Shown: positions 45,262 to 53,421 of the stretch, one piece after another
Numbering within the stretch: position 1 is the stretch's first letter
Layout of the letters: each line of letters opens with the position of its first letter
NCBI RefSeq assembly: GCF_029893355.1
Contig: NZ_JARZAI010000004.1
Span: 186,001-250,000, forward strand
Direction of reading: 5' to 3'
DNA: 64,000 bases
Origin: Kitasatospora sp. MAA4
GTDB lineage: Bacteria; Actinomycetota; Actinomycetes; Streptomycetales; Streptomycetaceae
Position numbers and translations under genes: made by a program
The notes under the pieces: model-generated
Databases searched by the model: none
The model's input: only the letters and a program-made list of their open reading frames with translations
Told to the model about the DNA's origin: nothing

Positions 45262-45696
45262 ATGACCGACCACGGGCAGATCGAGCCGGCCCCCGAGGAG
45301 CCCGCCGACTCGATCGACCTGATCGCCGCCGCTCTGCGCCGCGACGCCTCCGACCTGGAGGTGTACGCGCAGGTGCTGACCGGATCGCTGGCGGAGGCAC
45401 TGCCGACCGACGCCGTGGCGGTCGAGCGCAAGCGCAGCATGGCCGACCGGGTGTCCGGTCGGCCGGGCCGGATCGAGAAGCTCGAAGTCGACATGGACGA
45501 GCGGCGGTTGATCCTGAGCCTGACCCACGGCCGACCGGTCTGCGAGATCTGCACGGTGGTGCGCGGCGTCGTGCTCTCCCGCAAGTCGATCCCGCTCGAC
45601 GAGTGGACCCGCGAGCTCGCGGCCGCCGTGACGGCCCGCGCCAAGTCCGACGCCAAGGCGCGGGCCGCGCTGGAACGGCTGATGCTCGGGGGCTGA
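45262..45696 (+). CDS. Conserved hypothetical 144-residue protein linked to YbjQ-like genes
   Basis: The protein starts at an ATG with an ideal CAAGGAG. The N-terminal 20 residues are acidic and Pro-rich. The rest is helix (SIDLIAAALRRDASDLEVYAQVLTGSLAEALP) followed by a strand segment that includes two Cys (PVCEICTVVRG) and a C-terminal Ala/Arg-rich helix. No membrane segment or known family is recognised. It lies 85 bases after the YbjQ pair and probably belongs to the same unit. Confidence 0.7.
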   Translation: MTDHGQIEPAPEEPADSIDLIAAALRRDASDLEVYAQVLTGSLAEALPTDAVAVERKRSMADRVSGRPGRIEKLEVDMDERRLILSLTHGRPVCEICTVVRGVVLSRKSIPLDEWTRELAAAVTARAKSDAKARAALERLMLGG

Positions 45697-45714
45697 GGGC
45701 GGCAGCAGGGGTGA

Positions 45715-45750
45715 CCGCCGGGGCGAAACGGGTGCCCGCCGGGGCGAAAC
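45715..45750 (+). repeat. 15-base direct repeats 21 bases apart upstream of the cell-wall enzyme promoter
   Basis: CCGCCGGGGCGAAAC occurs at 45715-45729 and 45736-45750. The 21-base period equals two helical turns, which would place two bound proteins on the same DNA face, 21 bases upstream of the -35 element. Confidence 0.8.
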
Positions 45751-45770
45751 ATGAGACACCTCACATCGCC

Positions 45771-45800
45771 TTGTGATTGCGGCATCCGTCTGCGTACGGT
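45771..45800 (+). promoter_or_regulatory. Promoter of the LysM/transglycosylase gene
   Basis: TTGTGA (45771-45776), 18-base spacer, TACGGT (45795-45800). It lies about 35 bases upstream of the c-di-AMP riboswitch. Confidence 0.55.
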
Positions 45801-45835
45801 GCATCTCGTTCGTCTTCACACGAACCCCGCTCTCC

Positions 45836-46016
45836 GGAACGCCGAATCCTGCCACCGGACCGAGCGGGCACGCGCTCAACACGCACCACGGCAGGAGCGG
45901 GGGACCCACAGGTAAGTCGCCCCACCCGGACTCGGTCCGGGCGGGGCTTGGGGTGAAGCCGCGCTCAGCGCGGCCGGGCAACTCCAGCCCGAACCCGACA
46001 GCTCACCTCGTAGGCG
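45836..46016 (+). ncRNA. ydaO/yuaA-type cyclic-di-AMP riboswitch
   Basis: The 180-base leader shows the family's conserved blocks in order: CGCCGAATCCTGCC (45840-45853), GGCAGGAGCGGGGGACCCA (45890-45908) with AGGTAAG, GGGGTGAAGCCGC (45950-45962), and CCGAACCCGACAGCTCACCTCG (two adjacent blocks, 45989-46010). These RNAs sense c-di-AMP and, in Streptomyces and other actinobacteria, precede genes for secreted peptidoglycan hydrolases of the Rpf/NlpC type, which fits the downstream gene. Confidence 0.9.
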
Positions 46017-46035
46017 TAGGAGAGGACCAAACTTC

Positions 46036-46854
46036 ATGATGTCTGCGAACGGCTTCAGCCTGCCCAGCCGCACCACCGTCCAGCGCGCCATCGCCGCCAC
46101 CGTCGTGGCCGGCGTCGGCGCCGGCCTGTCCCTGGCCGCCGCCGGTGGCGCCAGCGCCCAGCCGCTGCACCACGGCCACTACGCCGGCAAGCCGGCCGCG
46201 ATCTCCATCGCCGCCGTCAAGTCCGCGCCGCAGGCCGCGCACACCGCCCAGACCGCCCAGACCGCCGAGGCCGCGCCGGCCGGCTACACCGTGGTCAGCG
46301 GCGACTGGCTGTCCAGGATCGCCACCACGCACAACGTCCAGGGCGGCTGGCAGAAGCTGTACGACCTGAACAAGTCCGTGCTGCACAACGGCCCGGACTC
46401 GATCTACCCCGGCCAGCACCTCACGCTGTCCGGCTCCGCCGCGGCCGCCGCGCCGCAGCAGAGCGCCCCCGCCCAGCAGGCGCCGGCCCCCGCCGCGCCC
46501 GCCGCCCCGGCGCCCAAGGCCGCCACCGCCGCCCCGGCCGCTGTCGCCGCCCCGGCGGACAACAGCGTCGCCTCGCTCCAGGCCCTGGCCGCCTCGATCG
46601 TCCCGGCCGACCAGCTGGCCTCGTTCGACCAGATCATCACGCACGAGAGCGGCTGGAACGTCAGCGCGACCAACCCGTCCTCCGGTGCCTACGGCCTGCC
46701 GCAGGCGCTGCCGGGCAACAAGATGGCCTCGGCCGGCTCCGACTGGCAGACCAACCCCGCCACCCAGATCAAGTGGGCGCTCTCGTACATGAACGCGACC
46801 TACGGCAGCCCGAACCAGGCGTGGGCCTTCTGGCAGACCCACAGCGCCTACTGA
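46036..46854 (+). CDS. Secreted LysM and lytic-transglycosylase-like cell-wall hydrolase
   Basis: The 272-residue protein has a long signal peptide (cleavage near GASA, residue 41), a LysM peptidoglycan-binding module (about 84-131, YTVVSGDWLSRIATTHNV ... LYDLNKSVL ... IYPGQHLTL), an Ala/Pro linker, and a C-terminal SLT-like domain with ESGWNVSATNPSSGAYGLPQ (the catalytic Glu in E-S-G-W and the GAYGLPQ motif). It would cleave wall glycan during growth or spore germination. A c-di-AMP riboswitch in its leader implies control by that nucleotide. Confidence 0.9.
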   Translation: MMSANGFSLPSRTTVQRAIAATVVAGVGAGLSLAAAGGASAQPLHHGHYAGKPAAISIAAVKSAPQAAHTAQTAQTAEAAPAGYTVVSGDWLSRIATTHNVQGGWQKLYDLNKSVLHNGPDSIYPGQHLTLSGSAAAAAPQQSAPAQQAPAPAAPAAPAPKAATAAPAAVAAPADNSVASLQALAASIVPADQLASFDQIITHESGWNVSATNPSSGAYGLPQALPGNKMASAGSDWQTNPATQIKWALSYMNATYGSPNQAWAFWQTHSAY

Positions 46855-46920
46855 TCGCCCTCGACGGCGGCCCCCGGGCCGACCGGCGGATCTGATCAGG
46901 GGTTGTGTGATGGCTGCCCA

Positions 46921-46936
46921 CTGATCAGCTGATCAG
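46921..46936. repeat. 16-base perfect palindrome CTGATCAGCTGATCAG
   Basis: A self-complementary CTGATCAGCTGATCAG lies just before the terminator, with another TGATCAG at 46893-46899. It may extend the terminator structure or be a binding site. Confidence 0.7.
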
Positions 46937-46940
46937 CCGT

Positions 46941-46976
46941 GCAGGGCCCGGTTCGCAGCAGCGGACCGGGCCCTGC
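46941..46976. terminator. Bidirectional terminator between cell-wall hydrolase and ogt
   Basis: GCAGGGCCCGGT (46941-46952) and ACCGGGCCCTGC (46965-46976) make a perfect 12-bp stem between convergent genes. Confidence 0.8.
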
Positions 46977-47007
46977 GGCATGCCCGGCAAGGGCTTTTGA
47001 CGGTCCG

Positions 47008-47520
47008 TCAGAGCAGCGTCGCCGGGCGGGCGCCCTCCAGGCCCAGCAGGTACTCCTTGCGCTCCAGACCACCCGCGTAGCCGGTCAGCGCACCGGTCGA
47101 GCCCACCACCCGGTGGCAGGGGCGCAGGATCAGCAGCGGATTGGCGCCGATCGCGGAACCGACCGCGCGCACTGCGGCGCGCGGCACGCCGATCTGCTCG
47201 GCGAGCCGGCCGTAACTGGTGGTGGCGCCGTACGGGATGGTGTCAATCGCGTGCCAGACCCGCTCCTGGAAGTCGGAGCCGTGGGTGCTGAACTGCACGT
47301 CGAAGTCCTTCGAATCCCCCGCGAAGTACGCCGCCAGCTGCCGGGCGATCCCGTCGAACGCCGCCGGGGCGTGCCGCCAGCCGTCCAGGATCCGCGCCGC
47401 ACCCTTCTGGCCCGTCATCGAGAGCGAGGCCAGCCGGAGCCCGTCGGGGCTCTGCGGCGACTCCTCGCCGACCAGCAGCAGCTCGCCCAGCGGGCTGTCG
47501 ATCGTGGTGTGGACGGTCAT
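47008..47520 (-). CDS. ogt: Methylated-DNA-[protein]-cysteine S-methyltransferase
   Basis: The 170-residue suicide repair protein transfers alkyl groups from O6-alkylguanine in DNA to its own Cys135 in ILRPCHRVVG. FQERVWHAIDTIPYGATTSYG and the Arg finger region PRAAVRAVGSAIGANP are typical. GGAGAGGG precedes the ATG at 47520. An in-frame extension to 47829 was discarded as antisense to the next gene. It has no adjacent Ada-like regulator. Confidence 0.94.
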   Translation of the reverse strand: MTVHTTIDSPLGELLLVGEESPQSPDGLRLASLSMTGQKGAARILDGWRHAPAAFDGIARQLAAYFAGDSKDFDVQFSTHGSDFQERVWHAIDTIPYGATTSYGRLAEQIGVPRAAVRAVGSAIGANPLLILRPCHRVVGSTGALTGYAGGLERKEYLLGLEGARPATLL

Positions 47521-47686
47521 CGCTGTTCCCTCTCCTTCACGCTGTCGTACACCTCCACTGTGCCGTGTCCGCGCGGTCGGCACTGGCGGATTTCGGACGT
47601 CACGGCCACCGGCAAAGCCACGAAAGCGCCTTGACGCGCGCTCCGCGCGGCGCCCATGCTGATCTCCTCTCGTCTGGAGGCTCCCG

Positions 47687-48337
47687 GTGACGACTCCTGT
47701 TCCCCCGCGGCGCTCCCGCCGCCGGCTGCTGGCCCTGCTCGCCGTGCCCGTCCTCGCGCTGGCGGCCTTCGGGTACCACGAGGCCACCTCCAGCACCGGC
47801 GCGGCCGCGCCCGTGGCCATCGATCCCACGCCCGCGCTGCCGACCAGCCTGGACGACTTCTACGGAACCTGCGCCGAACAGGTGACGACCGGGTACCACG
47901 GCGTCACCGCACTCAGCGCGGCACCCCCGCACCCGATCGCGTTCTACGAGTCGATCGGGGGCCCCTCCCCCGTCAGCGGCCTCGTCCCGCAGGAGGCGGA
48001 CTCCCCCGCCGCGGTCCAACTCATCGGCTGCCTCGACTTCAGTGGCACCGCCACCACGTCACTCAAGGACTGCTCCTTCAACGGCAACGCCGCGGCCGAG
48101 ATAGCCGGCACCGCCCCGGTGGGCGGGGCGCTGGTGGACCGCGTCATGGCACAGTCCTACCAGCTGACCGTGTACGAGGCCGCGACCGGCCGGAAGATCG
48201 GTACCGTCCAGCTCGGCCTCGGCACCGAGACGTACTGCCCCAATTCGATCATCACGACCAACGGCATCCCCGAGAGGCTGTACTCCACCCCCACCAGTGC
48301 CCAAGTGAACGCCGCACTCACGCCGTTCACCGGCTGA
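47687..48337 (+). CDS. Secreted protein of unknown function
   Basis: The 216-residue protein starts at a GTG with GGAGG upstream. It has an Arg-rich N-terminus (PPRRSRRRLL), one hydrophobic segment to about residue 30, then a Pro/Ala-rich stretch. The rest contains four Cys (YGTCAEQ, IGCLDF, KDCSFN, TYCPNS), probably two disulfides. The signal could instead act as an uncleaved anchor. No family or catalytic motif is recognised. It is divergent from ogt and convergent with the deaminase gene. Confidence 0.65.
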   Translation: MTTPVPPRRSRRRLLALLAVPVLALAAFGYHEATSSTGAAAPVAIDPTPALPTSLDDFYGTCAEQVTTGYHGVTALSAAPPHPIAFYESIGGPSPVSGLVPQEADSPAAVQLIGCLDFSGTATTSLKDCSFNGNAAAEIAGTAPVGGALVDRVMAQSYQLTVYEAATGRKIGTVQLGLGTETYCPNSIITTNGIPERLYSTPTSAQVNAALTPFTG

Positions 48338-48348
48338 GCCGTCACGTT

Positions 48349-49335
48349 CTACGGCGCGAAGTAGGCGTCGACCTCGGCCAGGTAGCGGGCGCGGGTGGGC
48401 TCGTCCAGGAAAGCGGCCTCGAAGGAGTTGCGGGCCAGCGTGCGGAGATGACGGTCCGTCAGCTCCAGGGCCTCGGCGACGGCGGTCAGGTTCTCGTGGA
48501 CGTGGCCGCCGAAGTACGCCGGATCGTCGGAGTTGACGGTGGCAACCAGGCCCGCGTCCAGCATGTCGCGCAGCGGGTGGTCGGCCAGCGTGTCGACGCA
48601 GCGCAGCCGGACGTTGGAGAACGGGCAGACCGTCAGCGGGATGCGCTCCTCGACCAGGCGGGCGACCAGCGCGGGGTCCTCCAGCGAGCGGATGCCGTGG
48701 TCGATCCGCTCCACCCGCAGCAGGTCCAGCGCCTCCCAGACGTAGGAGGGCGGCCCCTCCTCCCCCGCGTGGGCCACCGCGCGCAGGCCCAGCTCGCGCG
48801 CCCGCTCGAAGACGGCGGTGAACTTGGCCGGCGGGTGGCCGACTTCGGCGGAGTCCAGCCCGACGGCGGTGATCCGGTCCAGGTAGGGCCGGGCCGACTC
48901 CAGGGTGGCGAGCGCGGACTCGGCGGACTCGTCGCGCAGGAAGCAGAGGATCAACCGGCTCGTCATGCCGAAGCGCTCCTCGGCCCGCGCCAGCGAGGCG
49001 CTCAGCCCCTCGACGACCGTGCCGATCGGCACGCCGCGGGCGGTGTGCGCCTGCGGGTCGAAGAAGATCTCGGCGTGCCGTACGCCCTGTTCGCGGGCCC
49101 GCGCGAGGTAGGCGTCGGCCAGTTCGGTGAAGTCCGCTTCGGTGCGCAGGACGTCCATCAGCCGGTAGTAGAGGGTGAGGAAGGACTGCAGATCCTCGAA
49201 GCGGTAGGCGGAGCGCAGCGCCTCCACACTCTCGAAGGGGAGCGCGACGGCGTTGCGCTCAGCCAGGGCGAACGCGAGCTCAGGCTCCAGCGTCCCTTCG
49301 ATGTGCAGGTGCAGCTCAGCCTTGGGAATGGACAT
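48349..49335 (-). CDS. Adenine/adenosine deaminase
   Basis: The 328-residue amidohydrolase has the zinc ligands HLHIEG (His9, His11), HAGEE (His189, catalytic Glu192), the His in RIDHGIR, and SDDPAYFGGHVHEN (Asp270, Asp271). The SDDPAYFGG variant, in place of the NTDDP of classic adenosine deaminase, is that of the bacterial adenine deaminase group related to Streptomyces SCO4901 and yeast Aah1. Adenine may therefore be the better substrate. It acts in purine salvage. Confidence 0.88.
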   Translation of the reverse strand: MSIPKAELHLHIEGTLEPELAFALAERNAVALPFESVEALRSAYRFEDLQSFLTLYYRLMDVLRTEADFTELADAYLARAREQGVRHAEIFFDPQAHTARGVPIGTVVEGLSASLARAEERFGMTSRLILCFLRDESAESALATLESARPYLDRITAVGLDSAEVGHPPAKFTAVFERARELGLRAVAHAGEEGPPSYVWEALDLLRVERIDHGIRSLEDPALVARLVEERIPLTVCPFSNVRLRCVDTLADHPLRDMLDAGLVATVNSDDPAYFGGHVHENLTAVAEALELTDRHLRTLARNSFEAAFLDEPTRARYLAEVDAYFAP

Positions 49336-49701
49336 CGCTCCATGATACCGGACTGGACCACTGAATCATCGGATTCACTGGCAGATCATCCGCAGTCGAC
49401 CATTCTCGCCGCATGCACCGAATCCACCCGGCGGCCCGACTGGGCGCCTGGTGGGAGGATCCTGTGAAAACCCGGGGAATGCGCGACTACGGGTAACCCG
49501 ACTGGAAGGATCCATTCCCGGGGGATCCGCAAGGTCAACGCCCGGGGGTCGAGCACGGCTCGACACTGCCCGAGCGCGGGGGGTGCGGAAATCGACGGAA
49601 CAGGCCGGGGCGACAGCGAAACCGGCAGCACACCGACCATCAGCAGCCGACGGCTCAAGGCCGACGGAATGCGCACGAAATGTCGCGTGGAGGAACGAAC
49701 C

Positions 49702-49824
49702 GTGGACCCGTTCTTACCCTGCCGCGTCGTGGGGAGATCGACTCGGCACCTGGCGGGAGCGCCGGCTGTGAGCTGCGCCTGTGGACTGCCGGTTCGCTGC
49801 GGACGAAGACACGCTCGATCATGA
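49702..49824 (+). CDS. Possible 40-residue Cys-rich mini-ORF with TTA codon
   Basis: A GTG nine bases after GGAGG opens 40 codons ending in TGA. Codon 5 is TTA, and four Cys occur (LPCRVV, SCACG, VRCG). The codon pattern is not strongly biased, so chance is possible. It would be a leader or small peptide upstream of the glycan locus. Confidence 0.25.
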   Translation: MDPFLPCRVVGRSTRHLAGAPAVSCACGLPVRCGRRHARS

Positions 49825-49826
49825 CC

Positions 49827-49845
49827 GTTCCGTCGGCTGCGGAAC
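49827..49845. promoter_or_regulatory. Inverted repeat GTTCCG-N7-CGGAAC upstream of the glycan locus
   Basis: Six-base arms separated by seven bases, next to a locally AT-rich AGTAATTACC, make a candidate regulator site or ECF-sigma -35 (GGAAC) region. Confidence 0.35.
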
Positions 49846-50105
49846 AGTAATTACCTTCATCGCCGGCATCGCGCCGCGCCCTGCCGACGCGCGCCCGAAT
49901 GCCGTTGTTTCGGCCTGCCCCGATTCGGGTTACCGGCCTCTTCTCTGTTCGGTCCACTTCAGTTCGCCGAGGGGCTGATCGGTCATTTCTCGGCGAGCTC
50001 GCGAATACCCCTGCCCGGTCGCCGGTCGTGCGGTCGATCCGGCGCGGAAATCAGCAGCACGCACTGCACATCGCCGCACCACGTGAAAGGACGGTGAAGG
50101 CCCTC

Positions 50106-50999
50106 ATGAAGCCGATGCACGTAGCCGAGGCACACCGGGCGGGAGCACTGGCGGGACCAGAGGTGGGACGCCCGTTTTCCGGCGAGGAACCGGTGAAGCT
50201 CTCGATCCTGATGCCGGTCTACAACGAGGAGCGGACGGTCGCCTCGGTGGCCCGGGCGCTGCTCGCCTGCGACTACCCGTGCGAGATCGAGCTGATCATC
50301 GTCGACGACGGAAGCTCCGACCGCACGCCGCTGCTGATCGCCCAACTCTGCGACGAGCGGGTGAAGTCCTACCGGCACCCGCGCAACTTCGGCAAGGGCA
50401 GCGCCCTGCTCACCGCCGCGCAGCTCGCCACCGGCACCCACATCCTGCCGTTCGACGCCGACCTCGAGTACGTGGCGAGCGACATCCCGCGACTGCTGGC
50501 GCCCGTCCTGGAAGGGCGCTGCGACGTGGTCTACGGCTCACGGCTGTTCGGCGTGAACACCGTCTACCAGTCCTACCGGTACGCGATGGGGAACAAGCTC
50601 ACCACCCTGGCGGCCAACCTGCTCTTCGACGCCCACCTCTCCGACCTGCACACCTGCCTCAAGCTGGTCCCGCTCGGGCTGTTCCACTCGCTGCGGCTGC
50701 GCTCGGCCGGCTTCGGCCTGGACACCGAGATGACGGCCGGCCTGCTGCGGCTCGGCATCCGGCCGTTCGAGGTGCCGGTGACCTATCACAGCCGCTCGCA
50801 CGCCGAGGGCAAGAAGCTCACCTGGCACGACGGCGTGGGCTGCCTGGCGATCCTGGGCCGGGTGCGGTTCGCCCGGGTGCCCCGGACGACCGGCGAGCCC
50901 GCCGCCGAACCCGCCGCCGGGGCAGCCGCCCTGCGCGAGGCCAGGAGCGTCGCACTGGGCGGCCACCCTGGTGAGCCGGCCTCCACCGGAGCCGCCTGA
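50106..50999 (+). CDS. Family 2 glycosyltransferase (DPM1-like)
   Basis: The 297-residue protein is a GT-A fold transferase similar to polyprenyl/dolichol-phosphate mannose synthases. LSILMPVYNEERTVASV opens the nucleotide-binding domain, IIVDDGSSDRT and FDADLEY carry the metal/NDP-sugar Asp residues, and GSRLFG and CLKLVP follow. There are no membrane helices at the C-terminus. It would load a sugar on a lipid carrier. The ATG at 50106 has GAAGG at a normal distance; GTG 50094 is an alternative. It is the first gene of the glycan locus. Confidence 0.85.
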   Translation: MKPMHVAEAHRAGALAGPEVGRPFSGEEPVKLSILMPVYNEERTVASVARALLACDYPCEIELIIVDDGSSDRTPLLIAQLCDERVKSYRHPRNFGKGSALLTAAQLATGTHILPFDADLEYVASDIPRLLAPVLEGRCDVVYGSRLFGVNTVYQSYRYAMGNKLTTLAANLLFDAHLSDLHTCLKLVPLGLFHSLRLRSAGFGLDTEMTAGLLRLGIRPFEVPVTYHSRSHAEGKKLTWHDGVGCLAILGRVRFARVPRTTGEPAAEPAAGAAALREARSVALGGHPGEPASTGAA

Positions 51000-52237
51000 T
51001 GCGTATCGGTCCCGGCAGCGTCGACCTGGGCATCGCGGGCCCCGACCGCGCTGTCCCCGCTCTCCCCGGCTTACCGGGCGAGTTGACGATCCGTCGGGTC
51101 ACCACCTTCGACGCGCTGGAGGAACTGCTGATCCCCTGGAGGGAGCTGTACGAGCGCTCCGGCTCGCGCAACCCCTACGCCGCGCCGGAGTGGCTGCTGA
51201 CCTGGGCCCGACACTTCGTCGCAGAACGGGAGTTGGACGTGCTGGCGGTCTTCCGCCGCCGGCATCTGGTGGGCGTCGCACCCGGCTACCGGCGCCGACT
51301 CGGCGCCGGGCTGCGGACCGTCCAGCTGCTGGGCGCGGGCCGGCACGACGAGTTGACCGAGCTGCCCGGCGTGCTCGCCGAACCGGCCGACAGCCGGGCG
51401 GTGTTGCGGGCGGTGGTCGGCGACTGGTGTGCTCGGCAGTCCGGTTGGGACTGGCTGGACCTGCCGCTCTCCGCCGATCAGGGCTGGTTCGAGCCGGAGT
51501 GGCTCACCGGGGAGGTCGCCCGCGCGGGGCTGGTGCGGCACAAGACCACCCGCCCCTCGGTGGTGCTGGCGCTGCCCTCCGAGGCCCGGGATCTGCGGCA
51601 CTCACTCAAGCGGAACGTGCGGGAGAGCCTGCGCAGCGCGCGCAGCCGACTGGACCGCAGTGGCCGCCGCTGGGCCGTCACCGCCCACCAGGGCGAGCCA
51701 CAGCTACGGGCGGCCCTACCGGAGTTGGCCCGGTTGCACGCAGCCCGCGCGGCGCTGCCGGGTCGCCGCCGGCACACCGACGTGCTCGCCTCGGCGGCCC
51801 ACCGGGCGTTCCTCGCCGAGGTGCTGCCCCTGATGGCCCGGGCCGGCCGCGCCGCGATCCTCACCCTGGATGTCGAGGACCGGCCGGTGGCCGCGCAGTT
51901 GGTGCTCAGCGCACCGCGGGCCGACTACCTGGGCATCAGCGGCGTCGATCCCGCCTGGTGGCACGCCAGCCCGGTGACCCTGCTGCACCTGGCGGCCGCC
52001 GAGCGCGCTGCCGAGCACGGCCGGGGCGAGCTCAACCTCTCGCTCGGCCCGGACGTGGCGAAACTGCGCTGGAGCGAACAGGTGGTCCAGCAGCCGGAGT
52101 TCACCGTCTGCGGGCCGCGCCTGCGGTCCCGCGGCGGCTACACCGCGTACGCGGCCGCCGCGGCCGTGGCCGGGGTGCGCCGGGAGGCCGTCCGGCACCG
52201 GATCCGCAAGGACGCGACGGGAGGCGGTACGCCGTGA
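50999..52237 (+). CDS. CelD/BcsL-like GNAT acyltransferase with TTA codon
   Basis: The 412-residue protein has the double-GNAT layout of CelD/BcsL proteins found in polysaccharide loci. An N-terminal half contains LIPWRELYERSGSRNPYAAPEWLLTW, and a C-terminal half has FLAEVLPLMARAGRAAILTLDVEDRPVAAQLVL and LNLSLGPDVAKLRW. It would transfer an acyl or aminoacyl group to a sugar precursor or polymer. Its start overlaps the previous stop (TGATG). Codon 25 is TTA (51071-51073), so translation may depend on the bldA tRNA and delay the locus until development. Confidence 0.8.
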   Translation: MRIGPGSVDLGIAGPDRAVPALPGLPGELTIRRVTTFDALEELLIPWRELYERSGSRNPYAAPEWLLTWARHFVAERELDVLAVFRRRHLVGVAPGYRRRLGAGLRTVQLLGAGRHDELTELPGVLAEPADSRAVLRAVVGDWCARQSGWDWLDLPLSADQGWFEPEWLTGEVARAGLVRHKTTRPSVVLALPSEARDLRHSLKRNVRESLRSARSRLDRSGRRWAVTAHQGEPQLRAALPELARLHAARAALPGRRRHTDVLASAAHRAFLAEVLPLMARAGRAAILTLDVEDRPVAAQLVLSAPRADYLGISGVDPAWWHASPVTLLHLAAAERAAEHGRGELNLSLGPDVAKLRWSEQVVQQPEFTVCGPRLRSRGGYTAYAAAAAVAGVRREAVRHRIRKDATGGGTP

Positions 52238-53421
52238 GCGAGTTCGAGACGACCGGGCCCGAGAGGGCCGGGCCCGAGCGCCGCCCGCGGGTCTGCGTGG
52301 TCGGTTCCGGCTGGCGGTTCACCGGCGGGCTCAGCCACTACACCTGCCGGCTCGCCGGCGCGCTGGCCGACCGCTCCGAGGTCTCGGCCCTGCTGATGCG
52401 CCGGCTGCTGCCGCGCGCCCTCTACCCCGGCCGCGCCCGGGTGGGGGTGAAGACGGCCGCCCTGGACTACGACGAGCGGGTGGACGTCTTCGACGGGGTC
52501 GACTGGTACTGGCTGCCCAGCCTGTTCGGCGCGCTGCGCCGGCTGCGCCGCAACCGCCCGGACACCGTGGTCTTCCAGTGGTGGACCGGCACCGTCGCGC
52601 ACACCTACCTGGTGCTGGCCGCGGCGGCCCGCGCGCGGGGGGCCCGGGTGGTGGTCGAGTTCCACGAGGTCCAGGACACCGGCGAGATCCGGATCCCGTT
52701 CGTCGCCGCCTACACCCGGCGCGTGCTGGGCGCGCTGCTGCGCCGCTCGGACGCCTTCCTGGTGCACTCGGAGCACGACCGGCAGCTGCTCGGCGACCTG
52801 TTCGACCTGTCCGGCCGACCCGTCACGGTCGTGCCGCACGGGCCCTTCGACCATTACGCAGTCACCCACCGCCCGTCCCCGGACGGCGTGTTCAGGCTGC
52901 TCTTCTTCGGCCTGATCCGGCCGTACAAGGGGTTGGACGTGCTGATCGACGCTTTCCACCGACTCGCTCCCGAGGAGGTGTCCTCGTTCCACCTCACCGT
53001 GGTGGGCGAGACCTGGGAGGGGTGCACCGAACCGATCGAGAAGATCGAGGCGTCGCCCTACCGGGACAGGATCACCCTGGTCAACCGGTACGTGAGCGAC
53101 GAGGAGGCCAAGGCGCACTTCGCCGAGGCCGACGCGCTGGTGCTGCCCTACCGGCGCTCCTCCGCCAGCGGACCGCTGCACATCGCCATGAGCAACGGGC
53201 TGCCGGTGGTGCTCAGCGCGGTCGGCGGCCTGGTGGAGGCCGTCGGCGAGTACGCCGGGGCGGTGCTGGTGGAACCCGAGGACGTGCCGGGCCTGGCCGA
53301 CGGACTGCGCAAGGCGCGGGCCGCGGCCGGCACCCGCTACCCCGATCCGCACACCTGGCAGCGGAACGTCGAGGCGATCCTCGGCCGCTCCGCGGCGGCG
53401 GCGGAAGGCGGGACCCGGTGA
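52234..53421 (+). CDS. Family 4 glycosyltransferase
   Basis: The 395-residue GT-B transferase shows an N-terminal GGLSHYTCRLAGAL acceptor domain. Its donor-binding half contains FFGLIRPYKGLDVLIDAF, VNRYVSDEEAKAHFAEADALVLPYR and SSASGPLHIAMSNGLPVV, the region of the usual EX7E motif. Sugar and acceptor are unknown. The GTG start overlaps the previous TGA (GTGA), so translation is coupled. Confidence 0.85.
   Translation: MSEFETTGPERAGPERRPRVCVVGSGWRFTGGLSHYTCRLAGALADRSEVSALLMRRLLPRALYPGRARVGVKTAALDYDERVDVFDGVDWYWLPSLFGALRRLRRNRPDTVVFQWWTGTVAHTYLVLAAAARARGARVVVEFHEVQDTGEIRIPFVAAYTRRVLGALLRRSDAFLVHSEHDRQLLGDLFDLSGRPVTVVPHGPFDHYAVTHRPSPDGVFRLLFFGLIRPYKGLDVLIDAFHRLAPEEVSSFHLTVVGETWEGCTEPIEKIEASPYRDRITLVNRYVSDEEAKAHFAEADALVLPYRRSSASGPLHIAMSNGLPVVLSAVGGLVEAVGEYAGAVLVEPEDVPGLADGLRKARAAAGTRYPDPHTWQRNVEAILGRSAAAAEGGTR

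Larger units (their letters stand above)
49336..50105. other. 770-base non-coding region upstream of the glycan locus
   Basis: I find no convincing gene over 45 codons here. Base composition is less GC-biased than in the neighbours. It holds an inverted repeat GTTCCG-N7-CGGAAC (49827-49845) next to an AT-rich AGTAATTACC. A stress-sigma-like GTTT-N16-GGGTTA lies at 49907-49932. A small TTA-containing ORF (49702-49824) with GGAGG upstream is also present. It probably contains the promoter and control region of the operon that starts at 50106. Confidence 0.5.

Noticed and set aside
49386..49676. 96-codon minus-strand ORF upstream of the deaminase
   Set aside because: No ribosome-binding site, no recognisable composition or motif, and it overlaps a likely control region.
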